From Bacillus sp. FSL H8-0547 (GTDB lineage: Bacteria; Bacillota; Bacilli; Bacillales; Bacillaceae), in the NCBI GenBank assembly GCA_038002745.1, contig JBBODD010000001.1, positions 3,968,001-4,032,000 on the forward strand: a stretch of DNA of 64,000 nt, given 5' to 3'. How positions within the stretch are numbered: position 1 is the stretch's first letter; the number at the start of each line of letters is the position of its first letter. The notes below the pieces were generated by a model, which did not search any database, was not told the origin of the DNA, and saw only the letters and a program-made list of their open reading frames with translations. Shown one piece after another: positions 7,931-17,758 of the stretch. The position numbers and the translations under genes are program-made.

Positions 7931-8009
7931 TATGTCAAAATACCTGAATTACCCTACAAATTTTTACAAAAATATGAAAATAATTCTTTTTTATAGGCTG
8001 ATTTAATCA

Positions 8010-8015
8010 TATAAT
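8010..8015 (+). promoter_or_regulatory. Probable -10 element of the 8049 gene
   Basis: A perfect TATAAT lies 33 bases before the next start codon. The matching -35 region is only T-rich, so the promoter may be weak or activated. Confidence 0.4.
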
Positions 8016-8048
8016 AGAAAGAAAACGCCATTTCTAGGAGGAGCGTTT

Positions 8049-8243
8049 ATGACATTATTGTATGAAATTCTGTATTTGCCGACAAATTGTGGAACGATCA
8101 GGGTCGATTTGTCTTATAAACGCTCTGTCTATATCGCTCATGCCGAACTGCTGGGCCACCTGTCAACGGGCAAGGACCGCAATAAACTGACAGCCGTCAA
8201 AAAATCCCTTCTTGAGCTTTCAAAGCAGGTCCATTCCGGCTGA
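8049..8243 (+). CDS. Small protein of unknown function
   Basis: 64 residues with a strong AGGAGG site 8 bases before the ATG and a TATAAT box upstream. It starts with a hydrophobic strand (MTLLYEILYLPTNCGTIRVD), then SYKRSVYIAHAELLGHL, and ends with a basic helix (residues 45-60). There is a single cysteine and no signal or membrane segment. I do not recognise the family. It sits upstream of yneK in the same direction. Translation signals make it likely to be real. Confidence 0.6.
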   Translation: MTLLYEILYLPTNCGTIRVDLSYKRSVYIAHAELLGHLSTGKDRNKLTAVKKSLLELSKQVHSG

Positions 8244-8314
8244 GACAGCCTTTTCAAGCGATTTCCCCTGGTGTATAATAATAGCAGATTGATTGACGGA
8301 CGGGGGTTACAACT

Positions 8315-8740
8315 ATGCTTGACGGCTGGTTTCTATGGTTCATACTGTTTTGGGTCGTTTTTCTTGCAGGCATGCTCGCAATAGGCGGGTTTTTCATGTT
8401 CCGGAAATTTTTAAAGCGCTTGCCTAAAGAAGACGGAAAATCAGATCTTGATTGGGAAGCGTATTATATTGAACAGACGAGGCACTTATGGAATACAAGC
8501 CAAAAGCAGCTCCTTGAGGATCTGGTCGAGCCGGTTCCTGAACTTTTCAGGGATGTAGCCCGGGCTAAAATTGCAGGCAAAATCGGCGAGCTGGCACTTC
8601 AGGAAAATGCGGGAACTATTACACAGGACCTTGTGATTCGCGGATATATAACAGCTACTCCAAAGCGCGACCATAAGTTTCTTTTAAAGCGTCTTAAAGA
8701 GAAAGATATTGATCATACCCCGTACAGGGCATTATTTTAA
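8315..8740 (+). CDS. yneK: YneK family membrane protein (DUF2621)
   Basis: 141 residues. Residues 5-28 are one membrane segment (WFLWFILFWVVFLAGMLAIGGFFMF). The rest is a cytoplasmic domain rich in charged residues, including WEAYYIEQTRHLW and ARAKIAGKIGELA. This agrees with YneK, found next to ccdC in B. subtilis; its function is unknown. The C-terminal part with PCP-like helices (ITQDLVIRGYI) is like the DUF2621 domain. GGGGG precedes the ATG. It faces ccdC across a shared terminator. Confidence 0.85.
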   Translation: MLDGWFLWFILFWVVFLAGMLAIGGFFMFRKFLKRLPKEDGKSDLDWEAYYIEQTRHLWNTSQKQLLEDLVEPVPELFRDVARAKIAGKIGELALQENAGTITQDLVIRGYITATPKRDHKFLLKRLKEKDIDHTPYRALF

Positions 8741-8741
8741 A

Positions 8742-8780
8742 AAACCCGCTGGCTCAAATTTATGAGCCCGGCGGGTTTTT
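8742..8780. terminator. Bidirectional terminator between yneK and ccdC
   Basis: Long stem AAACCCGC-GGCTCA/TGAGCC-GCGGGTTT with a small bulge, flanked by A and T runs. Confidence 0.85.
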
Positions 8781-9267
8781 ATGTTGCCTGAATGTTCGAT
8801 GGAGGAAGCTGATTTTCAAGCTTTCTGAAAGACAGATACATGGCGATTCTCCACGGAACGATCATTCCGAAAGCAAGAATCCAGAACATGCCGCTCAATT
8901 CACCGACATCAATGCTGTTGCTCAAATAAAATTTAAGTGCAATCCTGATAACGAGAAGCCCGATTAATATAAATGCAAAGGCTTTTGAACGCTTCAGGTA
9001 GATTTTATCTTCCTTGACTTCAAAATTTGATGTTTTAATAAGAAAGATGGAGAAAAAGAACCCCAGTGTGATCGCTTCCAGGAATTCAAGCGGCGTCACC
9101 CTGAACATCGGGTGCAGAAACATTAACGCTCCCGTGCTCATAAAAATCGGCGGCAGGATAATCTTTCTGGCACTTGCGGGTTTCTTAGAAGCTCTCATGC
9201 GGATCATCATGACGCCAAGAGCCATGATAACAGCAGCAATTGTTGAGAAAATGACCAATGTGATCAA
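8779..9267 (-). CDS. ccdC: Membrane protein CcdC (YneJ)
   Basis: 162 residues with four to five membrane segments (about 3-23, 38-55, 65-77, 95-112, 125-145). This matches CcdC/YneJ (DUF1453), which follows ccdB in B. subtilis. Its deletion there does not block cytochrome c formation, so its role is unclear. It is the last gene of ccdA-ccdB-ccdC and ends at a terminator shared with yneK. A hairpin lies between ccdB and ccdC. Confidence 0.9.
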   Translation of the reverse strand: MITLVIFSTIAAVIMALGVMMIRMRASKKPASARKIILPPIFMSTGALMFLHPMFRVTPLEFLEAITLGFFFSIFLIKTSNFEVKEDKIYLKRSKAFAFILIGLLVIRIALKFYLSNSIDVGELSGMFWILAFGMIVPWRIAMYLSFRKLENQLPPSNIQAT

Positions 9268-9311
9268 TCCTTTTTAAAATGGTTACTACTATAATATACT
9301 ACTGAAGCAAA

Positions 9312-9341
9312 TAAAAAACCATCTCTTTACACAAAAGATGG
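9312..9341 (-). terminator. Hairpin between ccdB and ccdC
   Basis: Stem CCATCT/AGATGG with an 11-base loop is followed by TTTTTT on the minus strand. It could end most ccdAB transcripts before ccdC. Confidence 0.65.
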
Positions 9342-9355
9342 CCGTTCCATGCAAT

Positions 9356-9715
9356 TTACCCCAGAACGCGGTAAACCGCGTCGTTTACTCTTGTTTCATC
9401 AAATGGCTTCGTAATAAAATCCTTTGCTCCTGCTTCAATGGCCTCTACCACCATTTTCTGCTGGCCCATTGCCGAGCAAATAATGACTTTGGCAGCGGGA
9501 TCCATTTCTCTTATCACTCTCAAAGCTTCGATTCCGTTCATTTCCGGCATCGTAATGTCCATCGTGACGAGGTCCGGTTTAAGTTCTTCATAAAGTTTGA
9601 CTGCTTCGGCGCCATTCTCCGCTTCTCCTGCAATCTCGTGTCCTTTGGATGCGAGAATCTTTGATAAGGTTAATCTCATGAATTTGGCATCATCAACAAT
9701 TAGCACTCTGGCCAT
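9356..9715 (-). CDS. ccdB: CheY-like single-domain response regulator CcdB (YneI)
   Basis: 119 residues, one receiver domain without an output domain. The acidic pair DD at 8-9, phospho-acceptor Asp in LVTMDITMPEMNG (about residue 53), the Thr/Ser switch in IICSAMG and the Lys of FITKPF (about 104) are all present. It is the B. subtilis YneI/CcdB gene by place and sequence. It lies between ccdA and ccdC; a direct role in cytochrome c maturation was not needed in B. subtilis. Its kinase and output partner are not evident here. Confidence 0.92.
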   Translation of the reverse strand: MARVLIVDDAKFMRLTLSKILASKGHEIAGEAENGAEAVKLYEELKPDLVTMDITMPEMNGIEALRVIREMDPAAKVIICSAMGQQKMVVEAIEAGAKDFITKPFDETRVNDAVYRVLG

Positions 9716-9830
9716 GCAAGCGCCTCCTTTTTAAATCGACGAACGCAAGATCTACTATTCTATGAGATATTATATCAAATTTCAGAAGAGAATGTAGTAA
9801 AAAAGGCTCAAAAATTTCTAAAAAATAGGT

Positions 9831-10538
9831 CTAAAATCCCGTGAAGCCTCCAAAAAGCCTGCTCATCACGATAATAATCTTTGTCATCCAGTTAAAAAAC
9901 AGCATGATCCCAATGATGATCATGATCCATCCGCCCGTTTTCATAATAACCAGGCTGTGCTTGCGGATCCATCCCAGCTTTCCAATAAAGAAGGCCATGA
10001 TAAAAAAAGGAATGGAAAAACCGAGTACATAGGCAAACATATAGAGCATAGCAGAACCTGGATTGCTCAGTGTAAGCCCGAAGACAGCTGTAAGAATAGG
10101 TCCGGTGCATGGTGTCCATCCTGCTGCAAAAGCAAGACCGATAAGCACGGAACCGATATACCCCGAGGGTCTGTTTTTTAATTCAAACCGGCGTTCCTTC
10201 ATCAGAAATTCCGGCTGCAGAACACCCACAATGACAAGCCCGAAGAGAATGATTAAAATGGCGCCAATTTGTCTGATCAGATCATTATAGCCAAAGAAGA
10301 AATCGGCAATAAAAGAACTTCCAAATCCAAGAGCAATAAAGATAATGGAAAATCCAATCAGGAAGCACAGTGTGTGCAGCATACTCCGTTTTTGAAGCAT
10401 CGCATTTTCTGTCTTCAGCTCCCCGACTGAAACGCCTGTTATGTATGACAGAAACGCAGGATATAAAGGCAGACAGCAAGGAGAGATAAAAGAAAGAAAT
10501 CCTGCTCCAAATGCTAAGAATACATTAACATCCGTCAT
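9831..10538 (-). CDS. ccdA: Thiol-disulfide electron carrier CcdA
   Basis: 235 residues and six membrane segments, the usual size of CcdA. Two conserved cysteine sites lie in the membrane: [11 protein letters not shown] (about residues 19-29) and [10 protein letters not shown] (about 144-153). They carry electrons from cytoplasmic thioredoxin to extracytoplasmic ResA/StoA-type proteins, supporting cytochrome c synthesis and spore cortex formation. AAAGGAGG precedes the ATG. It heads ccdA-ccdB-ccdC. Confidence 0.95.
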   Translation of the reverse strand: MTDVNVFLAFGAGFLSFISPCCLPLYPAFLSYITGVSVGELKTENAMLQKRSMLHTLCFLIGFSIIFIALGFGSSFIADFFFGYNDLIRQIGAILIILFGLVIVGVLQPEFLMKERRFELKNRPSGYIGSVLIGLAFAAGWTPCTGPILTAVFGLTLSNPGSAMLYMFAYVLGFSIPFFIMAFFIGKLGWIRKHSLVIMKTGGWIMIIIGIMLFFNWMTKIIIVMSRLFGGFTGF

Positions 10539-10744
10539 CCATGCATCCTCCTTTCAACTTTAAAGTCACACTATATTTTAGCAAATACTGCCTGAAAAAC
10601 ATATGTTTCACTGTGTGACAGTTTTATGTCAATTCCTTAACATCTGCTCAAAAGGATTTATTCGGTCCGGACTTCCCTTTATAATAGTCATAGATTAAAG
10701 AAAAAAATCCTTATTTTCCCTTCGAATTATTTTCCATTTTAGGA

Positions 10745-10750
10745 TATAAT
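10745..10750 (+). promoter_or_regulatory. Probable -10 of the Spo0E-like gene
   Basis: TATAAT lies 55 bases upstream of the start. TTCGAA (10721-10726) could act as a weak -35 at 18-base spacing. A second TATAAT lies at 10680-10685. Confidence 0.4.
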
Positions 10751-10804
10751 AGAAATTACCAGCAAGGTTCGTGCAGAACTTACATACAGAAAGGACAAGT
10801 TTTC

Positions 10805-10984
10805 GTGTCTAAACAAGAACTCTTAAAACTAATTGAAAAAAAACGAGCGGAAATGATTGAAATTGCCACTAAAAATGGAATTAATTCGAACGTGTCCATT
10901 CAATACAGCCAGGAACTGGATCACTTGCTGAATGAATACAACCGGTACAGCTACTCTGCCATGAAACGGGTTACATATTCTTAA
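10805..10984 (+). CDS. ynzD: Spo0E-family aspartyl phosphatase (YnzD-like)
   Basis: 59 residues from a GTG at 10805, with AGAAAGGA 9 bases upstream. Helix 1 (KQELLKLIEKKRAEMIEIA) and helix 2 contain the family signature SQELDHLLNEY (residues 35-45). In this family the SQELD motif enters the Spo0A~P active site and removes phosphate. In B. subtilis Spo0E, YisI and YnzD delay sporulation this way. The gene is divergent from ccdA and convergent with yneF. It is short and missed by simple ORF cut-offs because of the GTG start, but it is very likely real. Confidence 0.88.
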   Translation: MSKQELLKLIEKKRAEMIEIATKNGINSNVSIQYSQELDHLLNEYNRYSYSAMKRVTYS

Positions 10985-10996
10985 AAATCCCCGCAA

Positions 10997-11026
10997 AAAA
11001 AGCACGCTTTGAAAGCGTGCTTTTTT
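10997..11026. terminator. Bidirectional terminator after ynzD
   Basis: Stem AGCACGCTT (11001-11009) pairs with AAGCGTGCT (11013-11021), flanked by A and T runs. Confidence 0.9.
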
Positions 11027-11049
11027 ATTAAAATCCCGCAACCGGGTTT

Positions 11050-11268
11050 TTATTTTGCCTGATTGTTCATCATTTTCATCATTTGGTTGATTTTCTTCTG
11101 GGACGGTTTCATGCCCATTTGCATCATCATCATTTTTAACATTTGCTCGTTAATTGGCGGATTTTTCTTTAAATAACTCATCATATACTGGCGAGCAATG
11201 AAAAATCCTAGTGCTACTCCGGCAAGCAAAGCCAGAACGCCTACTAGAATGACTACCCACAGATCCAT
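11050..11268 (-). CDS. yneF: UPF0154 membrane protein YneF
   Basis: 72 residues: one N-terminal membrane segment (about 4-27) followed by a basic, Met-rich tail with [32 protein letters not shown]. This is the UPF0154 signature. The family is conserved in Bacillota and is reported as a small membrane protein of unknown function. AGGAGGAAAG precedes the ATG. It is downstream of sirA as in B. subtilis. Confidence 0.93.
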   Translation of the reverse strand: MDLWVVILVGVLALLAGVALGFFIARQYMMSYLKKNPPINEQMLKMMMMQMGMKPSQKKINQMMKMMNNQAK

Positions 11269-11353
11269 CGTCTTTCCTCCTTCATGTTGTCTATTTTACA
11301 GTGTACTAAACCATAGGATATTATACAACATATACTCTATAATTTCTGCCTTT

Positions 11354-11800
11354 TTAGACAAATTTTCTTTCTTTTATCGGTTTTAGCCACCCGTGCCGCT
11401 TTTCCTCAAAATCCATCGCTAAAAAGCATGAATCCGCCTTTCTGAGAACTTCAAAGAAAATCGCTTCCATATCAAAGCTTCCTTCTGACGTGACTGTAAC
11501 CGATCTGTCCCCCATCTCAAGGATGGCTCCTCCCTGCATGGATTCACTCTCAATATGATGGCGGTTGTGTGAATATGCATAGTTGTAACGTCCGTTTAAA
11601 CTGCTGCTGATCATCTCATCTATATAGTCTTTCGGAATTTCTCTCGTAATATAAGTAATTTGTTTTTTCAGGTGAATAAACTCAGGCTGTTCAGGGCTAG
11701 TCCGCATATATTCCTGAAAAAGCTGAAAAAGCTTTACTTCACGGCCAAAAAAGTGATTCGCAAACTCTTCCTCTATTAAATAGACAGTGTAGTGTCTCAT
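11354..11800 (-). CDS. sirA: Sporulation inhibitor of replication SirA (YneE)
   Basis: 148 residues, the same size as B. subtilis SirA. The start MRHYTVYLIEEEFANHFFGR and YNYAYSHN match SirA, which binds domain I of DnaA and blocks new rounds of replication at sporulation. Its gene lies between tkt and yneF as here. In B. subtilis it is activated by Spo0A~P; I did not find a clear Spo0A box upstream. Call made on sequence pattern and position. Confidence 0.9.
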   Translation of the reverse strand: MRHYTVYLIEEEFANHFFGREVKLFQLFQEYMRTSPEQPEFIHLKKQITYITREIPKDYIDEMISSSLNGRYNYAYSHNRHHIESESMQGGAILEMGDRSVTVTSEGSFDMEAIFFEVLRKADSCFLAMDFEEKRHGWLKPIKERKFV

Positions 11801-11897
11801 GCTTTCACCCTTCCATATGACGGTTACCCATTATTATACTGGAAAGTTGAGGAAGAATTTTGTCTAAATGAAAGGCAAAACTTCACTTTTTTTGTCG

Positions 11898-11932
11898 AAA
11901 AAGAGAGAACGAAGATATTCGTTCTCTCTCAT
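11898..11932 (-). terminator. Terminator after tkt
   Basis: Stem AGAGAGAACGAA (11902-11913) pairs with TTCGTTCTCTCT (11918-11929) and is followed by TTTTTC and more T's on the minus strand. Confidence 0.88.
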
Positions 11933-11937
11933 AAGGC

Positions 11938-13944
11938 TTATTTTTCTAATAGTGCCTTTACTCGTGCCGTTACATTTTCAACTGTAAAGCCAAACTCTTT
12001 CATAATTCTTTCACCTGGTGCTGAGGCCCCGAACTGGTTGATGCCAAGAACGTCACCCTCATCTCCAGTATATCGCTCCCAGCCCAGAGGAGCTGCCATC
12101 TCAATAGCAAGACGCTTCTTCACTGTTTTTGGAAGTACGGATGCGCGGTACTCTTTTGACTGGCTTTCAAAACGGTTCCATGACGGCATGCTTACAACCG
12201 CAACATCAATGCCTTCTTTTTGAAGAGCATCTTGTGCTTCGATAGCAAGTCCTACTTCAGAGCCTGATGCTAAAAGAAGTGCGTCAGCCGTTTCTTTTTT
12301 GCTTGGAGAAATCGTATAAGCTCCTTTAGAAACTCCTTCATATGCCGTTTCAGACGTACCTTTAATCGTTTTTAGATTTTGACGGGTAAGAACAAGTGCT
12401 GTCGGTGCCGTTTCAGATTGAAGGGCAAGTCTCCATGCAGCAGCAGTCTCATTGCCGTCTGCCGGACGAATGACCGACAGGTTCGGCATTGCACGCAAGG
12501 CAGGAAGCTGTTCAATCGGCTCATGAGTCGGGCCGTCTTCTCCTACAGCAATACTGTCATGTGTAAATACGTACGTTACCGGAAGACCCATTAAGGCAGC
12601 AAGACGAATTGCCGGACGCAGGTAGTCAGAGAATACAAAGAACGTTCCGCCGTAAACCCGAAGACCGCCATGCAGCGCCATGCCGTTTAGTGCAGCACCC
12701 ATTGCGAATTCACGGACACCGAACCAGATGTTGCGTCCGCTGTAGTCCTCAGCTGTGAAATCTGCTGCTCCCTTAATAGAAGTATTGTTTGAACCTGCAA
12801 GGTCAGCTGATCCTCCGAAAATGTATGGAACGTTTTTCGCAAGGCCGTTTAACACTTCACCGGAAGAAGCACGTGAAGCAAGTGCTTTGCCGTCTTCATA
12901 TACAGGCACTTCTGAATCCCAGTTTTCAGGAAGCTCGCCTTTAATTCCTGCTTCAAGAGCTTTTGCAAGGTCAGGGAATTCTTTTTTATAGCTATCAAAA
13001 AGAGCGTTCCATTCTTGTTCTTTTTTCGAACCGAACTGTTCTGCCGATTCTTTGAAATGAGCATACACTTCGTCAGGAACGTGGAAGTCCTGTTCGAATG
13101 TCCATGCATATGTTTCTTTCGTCAGTTTGATCTCATCTGCTCCAAGCGGCTTGCCGTGAACATCTGATTTTCCTGACATATTCGGTGATCCGTAGCCGAT
13201 TGTCGTTTTCACTTCAATCAGAGTAGGATGAGTTTCATCTTGTTTAGCAGCTTCAATCGCTTTAGCGATTTCTTCAAGGTTGTTGCCGTCTTCTACACGA
13301 ATCACCTGCCAGCCGATTGCTTTGAAACGGTCTTCCACGTTTTCAGAGAATGAGCGGTCAAGATCTCCATCGAGAGAAATGTCGTTAGAATCGTAAAGAA
13401 CAACTAATTTGCCAAGCTTTAGGTGCCCTGCAAGTGAAGCTGCCTCAGAAGAGATTCCTTCCATCAGGTCACCGTCTCCACAGATTGCATATGTGTAGTG
13501 ATCGACAACCGGATAAGACTCTTGGTTATATGTATGTGCAAGATGACGTTCTGCCATAGCCATTCCGACAGCCATCCCAATTCCCTGGCCAAGAGGACCT
13601 GTTGTTGCATCTACACCTGCTGTGTGGCGGAATTCAGGGTGTCCAGGTGTTTTGCTTCCCCATTGTCTGAATTCTTTAAGATCATTCATCGTCAAATCAT
13701 AGCCTGATAAATGAAGAAGGCTGTACAGCAGCATAGATCCGTGACCTGCAGATAAGACAAAGCGGTCGCGGTTGAACCATTCAGGATTTTTAGGGTTGTG
13801 ATTCATAAATTGCGTCCAGAGCGAATACGCCATTGGAGCTGCCCCCATAGGCATTCCAGGATGTCCTGATTTTGCTTTTTCAATCGCATCAATCGACAGT
13901 GTTCGAATGGTAGCAATTGATAAGTCTTGAATTGAATGTGACAT
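11938..13944 (-). CDS. tkt: Transketolase
   Basis: 668 residues, full length. Thiamine diphosphate binding is seen in [28 protein letters not shown] (about residues 155-190), and the pyrimidine-domain and acceptor motifs in [18 protein letters not shown] (about 465-482). The N-terminal [13 protein letters not shown] holds the substrate His. The enzyme moves two-carbon units between sugar phosphates in the pentose phosphate path. It is monocistronic by its terminator and the gaps on both sides, and its codon use looks like that of a highly expressed gene. Confidence 0.98.
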   Translation of the reverse strand: MSHSIQDLSIATIRTLSIDAIEKAKSGHPGMPMGAAPMAYSLWTQFMNHNPKNPEWFNRDRFVLSAGHGSMLLYSLLHLSGYDLTMNDLKEFRQWGSKTPGHPEFRHTAGVDATTGPLGQGIGMAVGMAMAERHLAHTYNQESYPVVDHYTYAICGDGDLMEGISSEAASLAGHLKLGKLVVLYDSNDISLDGDLDRSFSENVEDRFKAIGWQVIRVEDGNNLEEIAKAIEAAKQDETHPTLIEVKTTIGYGSPNMSGKSDVHGKPLGADEIKLTKETYAWTFEQDFHVPDEVYAHFKESAEQFGSKKEQEWNALFDSYKKEFPDLAKALEAGIKGELPENWDSEVPVYEDGKALASRASSGEVLNGLAKNVPYIFGGSADLAGSNNTSIKGAADFTAEDYSGRNIWFGVREFAMGAALNGMALHGGLRVYGGTFFVFSDYLRPAIRLAALMGLPVTYVFTHDSIAVGEDGPTHEPIEQLPALRAMPNLSVIRPADGNETAAAWRLALQSETAPTALVLTRQNLKTIKGTSETAYEGVSKGAYTISPSKKETADALLLASGSEVGLAIEAQDALQKEGIDVAVVSMPSWNRFESQSKEYRASVLPKTVKKRLAIEMAAPLGWERYTGDEGDVLGINQFGASAPGERIMKEFGFTVENVTARVKALLEK

Positions 13945-14083
13945 TAATTGATCATCCTTTCAGAAATAACATTCTACTTTTTTATCATAGCTTTACTGGC
14001 CTATTCATACAACCATTTCGCATGGAATTGCAAAAATGAGAAGTGTAAGAACCTATTCTAATGTATTATGTGCAAAATGAAAA

Positions 14084-14110
14084 GGAATACATCAAAAATT
14101 GACGTATTCC
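14084..14110 (-). terminator. Terminator after ynzC
   Basis: An 11-bp stem GGAATACATCA/TGACGTATTCC with one wobble is followed by TTTTC and T-rich sequence on the minus strand. Confidence 0.75.
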
Positions 14111-14115
14111 GGAGA

Positions 14116-14346
14116 TTAATGAAGATCGCGTCTGCGCTCTTCTTTTAATTTTTCAGGTGTTACATCATTTCCGTTCGGATCCAGTACTGTAACGCCTTTT
14201 AATGTATTTTTCATAGAACCCCGGAATGCCTTGAGATATTCCTGTCTAAGTGATTGCTGTTCCTGTTTTTCCTCCGGAGAAAGACCGGACGTTTTTGATT
14301 TTCTGGACAAGGTATTGATTCTTGCCATCTTTTCCTTTGGCAGCAT
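14116..14346 (-). CDS. ynzC: UPF0291 protein YnzC
   Basis: 76 residues. The helical hairpin MARINTLSRKSKTSGLSPEE followed by KQEQQSLRQEYLKAFRGSMKN is the UPF0291 signature, and the C-terminal tail VLDPNGNDVTPEKLKEERRR follows. YnzC folds as a small helical protein. In B. subtilis it lies in the yneA-yneB-ynzC SOS operon controlled by LexA; the same order is kept here. Its function is unknown. Confidence 0.93.
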   Translation of the reverse strand: MLPKEKMARINTLSRKSKTSGLSPEEKQEQQSLRQEYLKAFRGSMKNTLKGVTVLDPNGNDVTPEKLKEERRRDLH

Positions 14347-14416
14347 GACTGCAGCTCCTTTACCTAATACGATTTACTATGCTATCGTACTAAATATGGG
14401 GGCAAAAAACAACAGA

Positions 14417-15389
<973 letters not shown>

Positions 15390-15407
15390 CCCAATCCCCA
15401 CCTTAAT

Positions 15408-15421
15408 AGAATGTTTGTTCG
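15408..15421. promoter_or_regulatory. Third, weaker LexA box upstream of yneA
   Basis: On the minus strand CGAACAAACATTCT matches the box except at two positions. It lies about 20 bases before the yneA start codon. Confidence 0.5.
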
Positions 15422-15437
15422 CATATTTGATACTTTC

Positions 15438-15466
15438 AGTATAATGCGAACAAACGTTTCTGTCAA
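15438..15466 (-). promoter_or_regulatory. yneA promoter, consensus sigma-A type
   Basis: On the minus strand TTGACA (15466-15461) and TATACT (15443-15438) are 17 bases apart. The LexA box at 15447-15460 fills the spacer, so LexA would block RNA polymerase. Confidence 0.85.
15447..15460. promoter_or_regulatory. LexA (DinR) box, perfect match
   Basis: CGAACAAACGTTTC fits the Bacillus SOS box CGAACRNRYGTTYC at every position. It lies between the -10 and -35 of yneA. Confidence 0.9.
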
Positions 15467-15476
15467 CGCCGTTTTT

Positions 15477-15490
15477 CGAACTTATGTTTG
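15477..15490. promoter_or_regulatory. LexA box at the lexA promoter
   Basis: CGAACTTATGTTTG keeps both half sites and overlaps the first three bases of the lexA -35, which suits autorepression. Confidence 0.75.
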
Positions 15491-15516
15491 TATGTGCAGG
15501 AAAAACATGCTATAAT
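15488..15516 (+). promoter_or_regulatory. lexA promoter
   Basis: TTGTAT (15488-15493) and TATAAT (15511-15516) are 17 bases apart, and the lexA start is 33 bases downstream. The -35 overlaps the LexA box at 15477-15490. Confidence 0.8.
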
Positions 15517-15548
15517 CAACATAAATTACAGGACGCGAGGTGGATAAA

Positions 15549-16169
15549 ATGACAAAACTTTCAAAGAGGCAGCAGGATATCCTCACTTTTATAAAACTTG
15601 AAGTACAAAAGAAAGGATATCCGCCATCAGTCCGCGAGATCGGCGAAGCAGTGGGCCTTGCTTCCAGCTCCACTGTACACGGCCATCTTGCCAGGCTTGA
15701 AAGCAAAGGATTGATCAGACGGGATCCGACAAAGCCGAGAGCGATTGAAATATTAGAGGACGAGACAGCGATGATTCCGCGTTCAAGTGTGATTAACGTT
15801 CCTGTAATCGGGAAAGTAACAGCCGGTTCCCCGATCACAGCCATTGAAAACGTCGAGGAATATTTTCCTCTTCCAGATACGTTCGCCGCATCCGATGATC
15901 AGATCTTCATGCTTGAGATTATGGGAGACAGTATGATTGAAGCCGGCATTCTTGATGGGGACATGGTCATTGTCAAGCAGCAGAACACTGCAAACAACGG
16001 GGATATCGTTGTTGCTATGACAGAGGATGATGAGGCAACTGTCAAACGTTTTTTCAAAGAGAAAGATTATGTGCGTCTTCAGCCGGAGAACTCTACACTT
16101 GAACCGATCATTCTCAGACATGTCGTTATCTTGGGAAAAGTTGTTGGAGTTTATAGAAACATACACTGA
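15549..16169 (+). CDS. lexA: SOS repressor LexA
   Basis: 206 residues from the ATG at 15549; GAGGTGG lies upstream and B. subtilis LexA starts the same way (MTKLSKRQ). Residues 1-70 are the winged helix domain ([28 protein letters not shown]). Residues about 82-206 form the self-cleaving peptidase domain: cleavage site Ala92-Gly93 (VTAGSP), nucleophile Ser128 (MGDSM) and Lys166 (ATVKRF). RecA on single-stranded DNA triggers cleavage. It controls yneA-yneB-ynzC, recA and itself here, as LexA-box candidates are seen at each. Confidence 0.98.
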   Translation: MTKLSKRQQDILTFIKLEVQKKGYPPSVREIGEAVGLASSSTVHGHLARLESKGLIRRDPTKPRAIEILEDETAMIPRSSVINVPVIGKVTAGSPITAIENVEEYFPLPDTFAASDDQIFMLEIMGDSMIEAGILDGDMVIVKQQNTANNGDIVVAMTEDDEATVKRFFKEKDYVRLQPENSTLEPIILRHVVILGKVVGVYRNIH

Positions 16170-16200
16170 AAACTTTGCTTTTACAGGCAAAGTTTTTTTT
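16169..16200 (+). terminator. Terminator after lexA
   Basis: Stem AACTTTGC (16171-16178) pairs with GCAAAGTT (16187-16194) and is followed by T's. Confidence 0.88.
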
Positions 16201-16265
16201 ATTTGCCTGTTTTACAGTCTTCTCTCAGGGGAACATAATAATGAAAAAAAGATGAGAGGGTGCCT

Positions 16266-17708
16266 ATGACAAAAGAACCGGCCATTCTGCGGGCAAATGC
16301 CCAGTTTATTTTTCCTTTTTCATGGGACAGGGACTGCATCTCCCAGCTGACTGATGAACTTAAGGCAAGCGGATTTGAATTTTTCAGCATCAACAGCAGC
16401 GCTCAGCAGAACAAATTTTACGGAGAGAAAACGAGCCTTCCCCATAAACGGCTGAAGCATTATTTTATGCCGTACATAGAACAGATTCTCTTTCCAGATC
16501 AGCATAAGGATAAGGCTATTAACAGATACTCCAAATCCTTTGACAGAAAATGCACGCTTCGTACAGCTGTAAATGAATATTCTTTCACGATCCACTCAAT
16601 CGATCTGTATATTTGCCCATTTTCTGTTGGAATGATTACAATCAGGACCGAGCTTACATCTGACAGCAAAACATTGATACTGAGCGATGCACTCGATTTT
16701 ATGGATCACTTCAGAGTTCTTGAACCGTTTATTACAGAAGAAAAAGGAACTGTTCTCCATTCAGGACAGGGCACTTATGAAAAGATTCAGGATTTTATCT
16801 TTGAAGAGCTGTGCCCCTCTGTTGTCCCGTATATAGAGAAGAGTGAAAACAGCCAGTCAACCTATCTTGGAAGCCTTCCCTACTTTATTGATGAGAGAAT
16901 GTTTGTCAGCAGTTATCTTTTGACAGAAAAGGACGCAGAAATATCACCTGAAACCTTGTTTCGCACAGGGCACATAAATGGTTATGATCAAAATGGCAAA
17001 CCGTATATGTCCGCAAGCAATCCCGCTTATATCAGCCAGTATATACAAGATCACATTTACGACAGGTGGTCCCCCGGCAGTTTTCACGTTGTGAGTGATC
17101 ATACATTCACTAAAATTACGAATGATGTGGGTCAGGAGAACGTGACCGCGGAAGAAATGGTCGGTCAGCTCTATTACAATCTCATCCTGCATCTTTTCTA
17201 TAAAATTGTCCTTTTAAAACTTTCATACAGCTATTCACAGCTCTACATTGACCGGAAACAGGATAAAATGGAAGGTCTGATTCGCTCGATTGCTAATTTC
17301 ACGGCTAAGTATATTTTTTCAGAAATCAGCAGCAGAACGGAAGGACAGGAGCTTTCTGTCATGATGAAAGACCGGTTTAAAATTGAGACCCTCTATAAAG
17401 AAGTGAATAATACGATGGACACTCTTTATCAAAATCAGGAGAAGCTGGCCAGCAAACGCCATAATTCCCTGCTGCTGATCCTTACTACTTATACGGTTAT
17501 TTCCGGAATCTATGGCATGAACCTTGTTATTGAGGACTGGAAAGGCAGCATAAGCTGGAACAAACTTGCAGATTACTCTGTGTTTGAATACATCTCACTG
17601 GTGGTTGCTTTATCAGGAATTGCAGTTGGCTCAGTGCTTGCCGCAATAGCTATTATGAGACTGCTGAAGGATTATTTACAGAAGAGAAAATCAGACGGAA
17701 TCGACTAA
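16266..17708 (+). CDS. CorA-like divergent membrane protein
   Basis: 480 residues from the ATG at 16266, preceded by GAGAGGG. The C-terminal end has two membrane segments (about 399-415 and 441-463). Between them, right after the first, is YGMN (416-419), the pore-mouth motif of the CorA/Mrs2 Mg2+ channels. The long N-terminal part (1-340) is soluble, and residues 340-398 form long helices (MKDRFKIETLYKEVNNTMDT..). This is the CorA layout. The N-terminal domain is longer than usual (CorA is near 320 residues) and I do not see close similarity to known CorA. The substrate is open. It stands alone between lexA and glnA. Confidence 0.65.
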   Translation: MTKEPAILRANAQFIFPFSWDRDCISQLTDELKASGFEFFSINSSAQQNKFYGEKTSLPHKRLKHYFMPYIEQILFPDQHKDKAINRYSKSFDRKCTLRTAVNEYSFTIHSIDLYICPFSVGMITIRTELTSDSKTLILSDALDFMDHFRVLEPFITEEKGTVLHSGQGTYEKIQDFIFEELCPSVVPYIEKSENSQSTYLGSLPYFIDERMFVSSYLLTEKDAEISPETLFRTGHINGYDQNGKPYMSASNPAYISQYIQDHIYDRWSPGSFHVVSDHTFTKITNDVGQENVTAEEMVGQLYYNLILHLFYKIVLLKLSYSYSQLYIDRKQDKMEGLIRSIANFTAKYIFSEISSRTEGQELSVMMKDRFKIETLYKEVNNTMDTLYQNQEKLASKRHNSLLLILTTYTVISGIYGMNLVIEDWKGSISWNKLADYSVFEYISLVVALSGIAVGSVLAAIAIMRLLKDYLQKRKSDGID

Positions 17709-17719
17709 AAACATGCAAA

Positions 17720-17748
17720 AAAACCTCAGCAAACAGCTGAGGTTTTTG
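17720..17748. terminator. Bidirectional terminator between the CorA-like gene and glnA
   Basis: Stem AACCTCAGC (17722-17730) pairs with GCTGAGGTT (17736-17744), flanked by A and T runs. Confidence 0.9.
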
Positions 17749-17758
17749 AGTGTGATTC

